A stretch of DNA of 64,000 nt, taken from Isochrysis galbana (lineage: Eukaryota; Haptophyta; Isochrysidales; Isochrysidaceae). Made by a program: the position numbers and the translations under genes. The DNA is taken from positions 352,151 through 416,150 of the forward strand of contig CM030942.1 of assembly GCA_018136815.1 (NCBI GenBank), in the 5' to 3' direction. Each line of letters begins with the position of its first letter. Position 1 is the stretch's first letter. Shown here in pieces: positions 50,552 to 59,227 of this stretch. The notes under the pieces are model-generated. The model was not told the DNA's origin and searched no databases. It saw only the letters and a list, made by a program, of their open reading frames with translations.

Positions 50552-52440
50552 ATGTCTCAAGGTGACAAGGACCACTTCAAGGGAAAGATGCCGCCAGAAC
50601 TCGAGACGGCCACGACAGAACGCGAGATGGCCATGCCATCTCCTCCATGCACAACGCTCTCGGTCCTGTTCTCCACCATGTCCAATAGGTTGGGAAATAG
50701 AGTGACCATGCGCATGCTGTTGCAGACAGCCGTCAGATGCGTTGCAATTTCCACGATAGCAGTCTTGGCGTTGCTCATCTTGGTTCCAATCGTTCTGGAG
50801 CGAGGAATATTCGTCAGCCATGCTATTGGGGCTGTGCTCACCATCAACGCCATGCTCATCATCGCTGTTGTGCCACCTCCACGAGCGTTTGCAGACGCAA
50901 GGCTAGTCTGCTGGCTTCTTCCTGGGCCACATCTACTGGCCTGGGCCATGGTGGCGGCTTGGTACATCGGAACGCGGCCAGTAAGGGGGCCGGAGATTGC
51001 GTCTCCCATAGAGCCCGCTGCGCTCACGTTCGGCATCTTCTTGGGCCACATGGCTATGGCTGGTCTCAACTTCCCTACTTCAACCAGGCTAGGGGTGTTT
51101 CTTATTCTCTCATGGATGCATCTCATTCATCAGATGTACGAGCTGGGTTGGCAAGAGCCTGCGCTCATCGGCAGTGCTGGTATGCTGGGGCTCCTTTGTG
51201 CCGAGCTGATAGTGGCGGACAGATTGACGTTGCGTAGGCTTATCAAAGATGCGCAGACCCATCGCCGTGCTGACTCACGGCTCAATCACCTCATCAAAGG
51301 GCAGTGTGGTGGCGCCGCTGCGCTTGTGGATGCGCTGCTGTCATTGGAGTGCGATAAGACGAGCATGGACGAGGAGCGTGCGTGCCAGCGGGAGGAAATG
51401 CTTCGTCAAATTTATCAGATGCTTTCGGAGACCGCGAAATGGTAAGCTCCTCCCTGGAGCTTGTGCAGCCACCTCGTGCATGTCGTCCTATCCCTGCCTA
51501 ACCCGCACTAAAATTCACCTTGCGCACGACTGCATACATTCGCATTCAGATGCACCATCCGCGCGGCTACCTGCAACGTGTACGATCGTGCCGCTTATGT
51601 TTTCCCTGGGACACGCAGGTGCCACAAGCGCGAGGCCTTCGTACAGCTGGAGCAAGGCACCTACCAAAGCGTGAAGATTGAGGGGGATCTGCACTCCGAG
51701 CTGCAAGCGGTACTTGGCCTTCGTGCCGTGGTGGACGTCGCCGTCTCGAGGATTAAGACCGATTTTACGATTCTTCGGCTAGTTGTGCATGAGATTGGCA
51801 GCAACGCGGTCAAGTACTCGGAACCTGGCAAACCGATTCATGCAATGGCCACAGTCGTGCACGGTCATCCCGGCGACGGGAATTTGCACATCTCCATCCG
51901 CAACTCCAATCGCGCAGGGCACGTGCCGCTTTCCCCCGAGGAGTGCGCCCTGGTATTTCAAGCTGGGTTCAGAAAGGCATGTTTCAGTGCCGGCGACCAG
52001 ACCGAAAAGTGTAGGTGTGCAAATTACAACTCGACTGCGAGCATGCAATCTCGCACCTAGGCACCTAACTCTACCCATCATCAGCAAAAGCGACCCTGTC
52101 CCGCCCCCTTTCCTCCCGCAGCAATGGCCTCGGCCTGTCTTCTGTGCGGTTGGCCATTGAAAGGATTGGTGGCAAGGTGTGGATGAGGACAGACGAGGAG
52201 TATACCACAGTCCACTTCACTTTCCCCGCGGCCACAGCCGGCGATGATCATGCCTTAGCAGGCTCATCGCGCAGGCTCATTCAGTATTCTTGCCGGCAAG
52301 GAGAGCATGCTCGAGGCTGGTGTCGAGGCCATTGCTGCGGGAGGAATGAGTGTGTATGCGTGTATAGTGTACAATATGTGTCTCGTGTCTCGTGTGTGGG
52401 CTCAGCCCTCAATCGCGCGATCGCGCGCAGCGCGCTTTAG
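50552..52440 (+). CDS. Membrane histidine kinase
   Basis: Exons 50552-51441, 51619-52008 and 52122-52440; 532 residues; introns GT-AG (177 and 113 bp). N-terminal half: about six to seven hydrophobic segments (AISTIAVLALLILVPIVL, AIGAVLTINAMLIIAVV, HLLAWAMVAAWYIG, LTFGIFLGHMAMAG, LGVFLILSWMHL, IGSAGMLGLLCAELIVA), a membrane sensor. Then a DHp-like helix with candidate phospho-His246 (ADSRLNHLIKGQCGGAAALV). HATPase: N box VVHEIGSNAVKYSEPG (Asn359) and G box NGLGLSSVRLAIERIGGKVW (428-447), then YTTVHFTFP. Such kinases pass a signal by His-Asp phosphorelay. A G1 DxGxG box is not obvious in the visible exons. The tail after FTFP is Cys/Arg-rich and may be mis-spliced; another frame (AGKESMLEAGVEAIAAGG) weakly resembles a receiver end. 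Confidence 0.8.
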
Positions 52441-53011
52441 CTCTGGGCACCACCTGTTGTCGGGGCTTATTAATACCTTGTTAATAACTTCCGTGGCCAT
52501 AGCTATCTACATAGATACTAATAATGGCTTGAGCACTATTAGCATTGAGGTAAATAGCCCGATTCGTAAGTAAATAGCCTACTATCTAGATAGTAGGCTA
52601 ATATATTCACAGCCTTATGGTACTAATGCTCAGATAGATTATTATTATTCAATATATATCCCGTTGTGCCACCCCCCAAAACCAGCAGCCGTTCCCCAGT
52701 CAGCTGGGCGCGCGTGCCACCGCCACGAGGGGCAGTAGGAGCCAGAGCCGCCTCATTGGTTGCTCCTTTTATTTTGGAGGTTATAAAAAAAAGGAGGCTG
52801 ATCATTTTCCACTCTTAATACGAGAATATTGACAAAAAAAGCACAGTGGTACCTAGGGTGACAAAAGCTAACAACGTCGAATTTCGAGTGAGGTGTATCT
52901 GTGCGATAATGATCAATCGTGCCGCTGAACACCTAGCTTACCGGAACAAAGGCACGTGGATGGGCCGGTATGACGGGCTGGCCTACATGACCTAGGTGCT
53001 AAGAATCGACT
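52441..53011. other. Spacer with palindromes
   Basis: CTACTATCTAGATAGTAG at 52580-52597 is a perfect palindrome. GCTATCTACATAGATACTAATA lies at about 52502. No gene is seen. Confidence 0.6.
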
Positions 53012-55780
53012 TCATATGGCGTCATCGTCAGCCTCCTCAGCAGCACGTTGCGCCGACTGCACCATCGGTTCAACCTCCGCCATGCTTGCAGCTAAAGCAT
53101 CTAAGCGAGCCTGCTCATCCGAGGCAAGCTCCCCTTCGTAAGGTGCAAAGACCGCAACCTCGCGCACAAGCCTGTCGGCAGCCATCAATATCGCCATCGT
53201 TTGCGGTGCACGGAAACGGCGGGTCAACAGCTTTTCTGCGCGCAGTCCCGCCATTTCACGTGCGGACAGTTCATGAGCGAGGGACGCGAGTTCTCTAGAT
53301 GACGTGCGCGCAGCGCTTGCGTCGGCACCCAAGCTTTGAGGTACTCGCATGGTCATCATCTCGCGTACTGTGCTTTCGTACGAGGCATCTGCCATGATCT
53401 CATCTACTGTCTTGCGAAGCTGCCCGAGTAGATCAGAGAGGCGTGAAAGCACTTGGACACGAGAGAGGGCGGCCGAATGCCCTTCCTGAAAGCCGCGCAC
53501 CGCTGATTTTACCTGCGCGGCACGTGCTCGAAGAGACTGGTGCCAACTCACCATCGAGCTCAAGCACGTCAAGCGCCGCTGTGCAGTAGCTGCCTTGGCG
53601 CGCTCTTCATCATCGAAATGCACCCCGCCACCCTTTTTCTTGATGGCGAGACGCTCTGCCCATGCCTCTCCTGCCAGCGCCAAGCCTAAGTCGTCCGCCA
53701 TTGAGTCGAAGCGAGCGAAAGCGGCCACAGCCGATGCGACGTCTGGCAGTTCGCATGAGTTGGCCTCGTCGATCATAGCCAGCACGTCGGTGCGCCTGTC
53801 AACGAGCTGCGCGCTCACCTTCCGCCTTAGCGCCGCTTTTATCGCTTCGGCGGCGCTTGCTGGGCGCGGAGGTGCAACAGTGGGTCGAGGAGCTACGCCG
53901 GAAGATTTAATGGAGCATCGCGCCGAAGGAGGAGGTGGCGGCGGGCAGACAGGTGGGGGAGGCGGTGGAGCACCGGATGCGCCAAGCCTTGCCGCAACCG
54001 GAATCATGGGAGGCGGTGCGAGGGGGGGTGGCGCAATCGGGGGGGGCGCGAGAGGGGGCGGTGCGAGAGCGGTCGACGCAAGGGGGGGCGGCGCGGGAAA
54101 GGACGCAGCAACAGGGGGTGGCTGATCGACACTCCGATCCACGGGGGCAACCGCTTGCGTGGCGCCAGCAGTGGTGGCGAGTGCAGAGCGGAATAAATCT
54201 GCTGCGCCCGACGTGAGGAAGTGGTCCAACCTCGAGGCTAGCTGATCAAAGCGCACTGACTCACGAGCGAGGCGTGCCTCAAATTCTCCACGGACCTCCT
54301 CTCGCACCCGCTGCTCCACTTCCTCAGCGAGCTGAGCCTCGATTTGAGCACGCATCCGATCAAGCTCGACCTTGTGTTGCGCGAGCGTTAGTGTGGGCAC
54401 TGACGGGTCGGCTCCCGCCGTTGTGGCTGCATGTTGTGTCACGTCCGGTAGTGGGTCAACAACATCCTTTGACCCCATTCCTTGCCTAACTTGACTCAGT
54501 GAGCCTGACATTTCTGTCGCAGAGCACCGGACTTTCTCGGTCGCATTGTGTGGAAGCGCCCAGGCCCCCACAGTGGCACCGTCAGGAGACGGAAGCGTAA
54601 GTTCAGGCGTGGGTTGGTCCCAACCCTCGTCACCAACACCTTTAACAAGTCCAAGCAGATCTGCACTTTTGCAAGGGGTCGCATGAGCGCCCATCTCTCC
54701 AAGAGCGCAAGAGAGCAGATGGTCGGCAGAAACGCCGCAAGCCAGAAAGCGAGCGTATGATGGTGGCGACACTTGCTCCGCATCTACCCCTGCACGGCTG
54801 GGAGTAGTTGTTGGCGATGAGTGCGAAATTTTGCGTGCTTGCGTCATCGATGTCCGTGAACTGAAACCATCGCCCCTCAAAGGACCGTCGAGGTATAGCG
54901 CCTGCGTCAAGGATTCGTCAAGCAAACCATCCGGCCCAGATTCATACTTCTTCGCTGCATGCCTCGATTCTCCGCAAGGGGCTGCCATCTGCGCCTCGTT
55001 CTTCTCGGCAACTTTGGTCGCTGATATTTTGCTGCAGCCAGCCGCGTCTGCCCCAAAGGCCATCCTCCAGACTGCATCCGATGCGCTCGGCAGACTCAAC
55101 TCTGGTGTGGATTGTGTACTTAAATCAGCCAAATCGGATCGAGAAGTCTGCCCTGCGGCTACAGTGGGCGTTTCAGACGGGGCTGCTTCGTCAGAGCGGC
55201 CATGAATGATGTCTATATCGTCCTCGCTTGCCTGGAGCAATGCCAGTCTCGTGCACTCCTTGGTCGGAGACTCAAGCTCGTCAGCTTCGAGCACTTCGCT
55301 CCTACGCGCCACCCTTCGAATCATCGCGTGCGCGGATGTCTCGCGATCCCCATGGCTCACCAAGCCAGGTAATGTGGGTACTAAGGTTGAGTTGTCACCT
55401 CTCTCACCCCTCATTCCTATTGGTGCCACAAAGGTCGGTTCCACACGTTTTACGGCCGCCCGCTCTGCAGGTGGCCGGTTGGCCGATTGTTGGGGAGCTA
55501 GCACGTTTTCTTGATCCCACTCTATCGCTGAGTAGAGCGCCCGAGAGCGAGCCTCGGCGCATCTGATGGGAGAGCGCAGAGAAGGCGCACGAGGCGCGCA
55601 CTCTGCCATCTCTTCACCGACCGCCGCCAGCCTCTGCGCGAGGCAGGGCGTGGAGATAGCAGGCGACTCGGGGACAGGGGCGAAGAGGCGGGCGCGCACG
55701 TAGCTCGGCGTCGACGCCCTACTCGGCGAGGGCGTCTCTGCAACCAGAAGCAGCGGAGGCCGCGACGGCGTCGTCGCCAT
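53012..55780 (-). CDS. Large proline-rich coiled-coil protein, function unknown
   Basis: 922 residues, single exon. The first ~480 residues are low-complexity and Ser/Ala/Glu-rich, with a possible KEN/destruction-like QENVLAP segment. About 485-555 is a charged coiled coil (ELDRMRAQIEAQLAEEVEQR). About 580-660 is an FH1-like poly-proline region (LAPPPLAPPPIAPPPLAPPP, PPPPPVCPPPPPP). The last ~250 residues are a helical domain (KAALRRKVSAQLVDRRTDVL, MVSWHQSLRARAAQVKSAVR, LLTRRFRAPQTMAILMAADR). The layout recalls formins or CHUP1-like actin regulators, but no FH2 motif is seen, so I name no family. The start is the first Met after a GA-rich leader (55781-55920). Profilin or SH3/WW binding by the Pro run is inference. 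Confidence 0.75.
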   Translation of the reverse strand: MATTPSRPPLLLVAETPSPSRASTPSYVRARLFAPVPESPAISTPCLAQRLAAVGEEMAECAPRAPSLRSPIRCAEARSRALYSAIEWDQENVLAPQQSANRPPAERAAVKRVEPTFVAPIGMRGERGDNSTLVPTLPGLVSHGDRETSAHAMIRRVARRSEVLEADELESPTKECTRLALLQASEDDIDIIHGRSDEAAPSETPTVAAGQTSRSDLADLSTQSTPELSLPSASDAVWRMAFGADAAGCSKISATKVAEKNEAQMAAPCGESRHAAKKYESGPDGLLDESLTQALYLDGPLRGDGFSSRTSMTQARKISHSSPTTTPSRAGVDAEQVSPPSYARFLACGVSADHLLSCALGEMGAHATPCKSADLLGLVKGVGDEGWDQPTPELTLPSPDGATVGAWALPHNATEKVRCSATEMSGSLSQVRQGMGSKDVVDPLPDVTQHAATTAGADPSVPTLTLAQHKVELDRMRAQIEAQLAEEVEQRVREEVRGEFEARLARESVRFDQLASRLDHFLTSGAADLFRSALATTAGATQAVAPVDRSVDQPPPVAASFPAPPPLASTALAPPPLAPPPIAPPPLAPPPMIPVAARLGASGAPPPPPPVCPPPPPPSARCSIKSSGVAPRPTVAPPRPASAAEAIKAALRRKVSAQLVDRRTDVLAMIDEANSCELPDVASAVAAFARFDSMADDLGLALAGEAWAERLAIKKKGGGVHFDDEERAKAATAQRRLTCLSSMVSWHQSLRARAAQVKSAVRGFQEGHSAALSRVQVLSRLSDLLGQLRKTVDEIMADASYESTVREMMTMRVPQSLGADASAARTSSRELASLAHELSAREMAGLRAEKLLTRRFRAPQTMAILMAADRLVREVAVFAPYEGELASDEQARLDALAASMAEVEPMVQSAQRAAEEADDDAI

Positions 55781-56349
55781 CTCGAGTCTCCCTCTCTCCC
55801 TCCTCTCTCTCTGCTCTCTCCCTCTCCTTCCTTCCCTGCCTCCCTACCTGCCTACCTCCCCCTCCCCTACCCACCCCTCACACCCCCGCCCCTCTTCCCT
55901 CTCTCTCTCTCTCTCTTCCCTCGGAGGAACCCCCCCCTGGATTCGAATCCCCCTCCCCCTCCCGTCGCCCCCCGAGGGCTCCCTCCTCCTCCCCGGCCCC
56001 CCTCTGTCCCCCGAAACCTGCCGTTTGAAACACCTTGAGAGAGATACTTTAGAGAGGTCTCCCCTCACCCTTTTTTTTTTCTGAACTGGGCAAAAAATAG
56101 CAGGCTTCAGCTTTAGTTTAGCGACAGTGAACCGCGACGGAGTAGCTGTAGCTGAGGGAGCAGTGTCACGGAGAAAGATAGGAGAGAACGCGAGCCCCCC
56201 TGGCTCGCGATGGATGGGCAACTGGACAGCGTGCATCCGAAGTGTGTTGCGCTGTAGGCGCCCGGACCTCATACTGTCCATTGAAAAAAAAACATCTGAA
56301 GATTCTGCTGGGCTACACACCTACTAATTGTGGGACTCCCCTATGCTAC
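55781..56349. other. GA/CT leader and spacer
   Basis: 55781-55920 is almost pure C/T on the plus strand, i.e. GA-rich in the sense direction of the 53-55.8 kb gene. After that nothing coding is recognised. Confidence 0.5.
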
Positions 56350-56399
56350 TCACAACGCCCTTATCTTCCCTCCCTCCACCTCTTCCCCTGCCCCCCTTC

Positions 56400-57542
56400 T
56401 TTCCTTTTTCTTCGGTTTCCGGGGTCCGGCCTCGGTGGCACTACTTGAGGCCTGGTTCGGAGTGTGGGGTCTCTGTGAAGCTCTTAAATAGTTATAATTA
56501 TAGAATTCCGCCGGTAGCGCATCCGGTCCCGCGCTTTTGCCGTTGCCTATCTGTGCTATGGCGTCCACTATTTCTTCCATGGTAATTCTCCCGCCCTCTA
56601 TCTCATTTTTATCCCGCACGTTCATAGGGTGTGCTTCCAGCACCGCCTCTAGCTCGCGGTCCCTCACGTTGTGTCTCTCTTGGTAGAGCCACACGTAGTA
56701 TTTGCGGAGCTCTTTGCGTATCTCTGCATCGTCGGTGGTTGTGCCTCTTGTGTCGTCGCCTGGGGTGTTCCAGTCGCCCGCCGTAACGCGTATATTGTAT
56801 AGTTCTGGAATAGCGCTATTGGATGTCCGGGATTGGAACTTTTGGAAGAACTCTTTCGTCATTCGTCATTCGTCATTCTTTCCTCATGCTTGAGGGAGTC
56901 GAAACTCTCTTTCTTTGTTCGTGGGTCCTGCGTTAAAGTAGAAAGTAGTGGGTCCATGTCCATGCGCCGCAAGTGCGGTAAGAATATTATAAGTTTTTAT
57001 TAACGGGTCGGCCCGCTTGCGCGACAGCTGTTGCGGTTGTTGTTGGGCTGGCTGCTTCAGAGCTTGTTGGGCTGGCTCCTTCAGTTTGCTCCCATGCGTG
57101 GCTTCTGCATACGACTTGGGCGCATGGGTTGCTGGTTGGTTGGTGGGAGCAAAGGCTCCAAGGAGTGATTGTTGTGTCAAGTGCCCGCCCCCGAGGGGTG
57201 CACTGCTGGTAGGAGTTACCACCATGGGGGTGGCAGCAATGCCGCCACCCACCATGGGGAGTCCTTGATTGGGTGGCGAGACGGTGGAGCTGGGCGGCTG
57301 AGCCAGTTGCTGGCTCTGTTGCTCTGCAGGGAACAGGGCACGGCCTGTTCCCTGCTTCTGGGGCTGGTGAGGAGGCGAGGGTGGCGGAGCCATGTCGACG
57401 TCGGTGTCTGGTGGGGCAGAGGCCTGCGAGCGCTTCGGCTCCGGCGGTTTGGGGCGGCCCCGTTGGGGCGTCGTGGCGGCGGGGGGCTGGGAGAGGGGAG
57501 CGGTCGGCGCGCGCTCCATCGCTAAAACTATAACAATAGTTT
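56400..57542 (-). mobile_element. LINE derivative with ORF1 and RT-proximal fragment (copy E)
   Basis: Perfect hairpin at 57525-57542, ATG at 57519. The longest ORF1 of the family here (~210 codons) runs from MERAPTAPLSQPPAATTPQR through KSYAEATHGSKLKEPAQQAL to TYNILTALAAHGHGPTTFYF. After its stop and a small GAATGAC tandem, a second reading gives FFQKFQSRTSNSAIPELYNI, DRELEAVLEAHPMNVRDKNE, IEGGRITMEEIVDAIAQIGN and GKSAGPDALPAEFYN, the LINE RT block just before the palm. Endonuclease and catalytic Asp motifs are missing, so the copy is internally deleted and truncated at its 3' side. Confidence 0.85.
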
Positions 57543-58494
57543 TTCTTCCCAGTCCAATCAAGTTCCACGTCGAAGTCAAGAGTCAAATCGTATTCCTCCT
57601 GATCTGCCTTCAAGTCGTACCCGTTCTCGTTCACGTTCGTAGCGCTAAGTCGACCGGAAGTGGATGATTAGCGTCGCGTTAGCGCCTGGCCCAGCGCAAC
57701 TGCCCGAGCAAAACTCCTGTAAAAGGGAGAACGTGGTAGGACGTGACGTACGAAATCGGGGGCCGCCGCGCTAAGCTGCCGATTTTGTGCTCGCTTTGGA
57801 TCCATGGGTTAATCCTCCTCTTCTAGGTCTCTCGTCTCGTATGGTTAAATGAACTCTCTTGGCTCGACATCGGGAGACGTCTCGATTTAAGTCGGGGGGT
57901 GTTGTATTCCTGCCCATCTGAAGGCTGTAGGCATGAATATTCGCGTAAGGTACGCGCTCATAATTACAATTGAACAGTTCCCCGTGTTGCCACTAACGCA
58001 CAAGGCACACAGATTCGGATTCCCCATGGTCTCAAGTCCAGGTTTGCAGATTTTGGTCTCGAAATTTGCGATTCGAATTTTGTTTTTGCTATTACTATAA
58101 TTGTTGGCTCGTTTAGGGTAATAAACCGGCATGACTTCGACTTCTCGTTCTGCAGTCGCTCTGCGAGACTCTCTCTCTCTCTCTCTCCGTCCGCATCTCC
58201 TCGGCCGACGACAGGAAGATTCGTCCAAAACATTCTCCGGTCCCAAGATATCTCGTGGGGGGTCTCTCCGCGCTCCGCGAGGGAAAGGACGTGATCTCGC
58301 TCCGAGATTGGCCTCGCGCCCTCCCACGCTGCCCCGCCGTGCCCTCGGTCCCTCTCGCCCCCCCCCGCGGCAGGTTCTTTCCCTCGGCGTGCCGTCCGTC
58401 GCCTCCGGCCCTCTTCTCTTACCTTCTCTCGATGTCATCAAAAGTTCCATGACCGTCTGTTGTCTTCTCTCGTCTATCGGTCATATCTCCCCAA
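57543..58494. other. Spacer without a recognised gene
   Basis: It includes a short CT run at 58162-58183. A long open frame from 58131 has no conserved features. Confidence 0.45.
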
Positions 58495-58640
58495 CGAGAT
58501 CTGCCCTCGTTGTGTCGGCCTCCCCTCTGTCGCATGTCTGCGCGTTGCTGAGTTGCCCTGGTGCCGACGCCTGGCCGTCCGTCCAGGTGTGGTTAGTTTT
58601 CGCCCCCGTTTGGGTTAGTTTGTGTGGCTCGGTGTCCTCG
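58495..58640 (+). repeat. Dispersed repeat Y, copy 2
   Basis: About 85% like 45693-45840. It is followed by repeated GAGTC words (CGAGTCTATACTTCGAGTCA). It may be the edge of an old retroelement, family uncertain. Confidence 0.65.
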
Positions 58641-59227
58641 AGCTTTTTGGGGCAACTTCATCGTGGTCCATCGTGTTCCCAAGCGAGTCCCCCCGAGTTC
58701 CCGAGTCTATACTTCGAGTCAACGAGTCAATACAAGTCAAGCACGCGCCTGAGCCACCCCCAGTCGCCTGCCACCACCTCCCACAAGCCTCCTTCCGCAC
58801 TTCCGCGCCCTCCGTGCGTCATGCGTCGTGCGTCGATCACCATGCCCGTAGTCACCCCCGAGGAAAGCTCCATGAGCTCCCACCAAGAACCGCATTCCGC
58901 GCTAGCTGCCGGCGCGCCCTCGCAGGCAATCAGCAATCAGCAATCTCCAAGAGTGAGATCAGCCTTGCTCTGACAAACATATACATAGAAATGCCAGATT
59001 TGATGTTTGCCCGACTCGACTTTCGTGATGCCGTCCAGGGTGGTTTTTGCATGTTGCTGGTTGCTAGGGTTTATGATCTATGGCTATGGCTCTACGGCTC
59101 ATACTCGTTATACTTAGTAGTAGTTAGAGAAAAGCAAGTCGCGCGTCCTCCTCCTCCCCGACCCCCGACCCCCATCTGAAAATAAAACCCCTCTGAGTTC
59201 CTTGGTTGGCCGTAGCGGCGTCGGGCG
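58641..59227. other. Region upstream of the protease gene
   Basis: No recognised coding. It holds the protease promoter; no CT tract longer than ~20 bases precedes this gene. Confidence 0.4.

Noticed and set aside
55930-55960. tRNA-like B-box word GATTCGAATCC
   Set aside because: No cloverleaf, A box or acceptor pairing could be drawn around it on either strand.
58131-58973. 280-codon plus-strand frame
   Set aside because: It crosses repeat Y and CT tracts and has no conserved block; most likely chance in GC-rich DNA.
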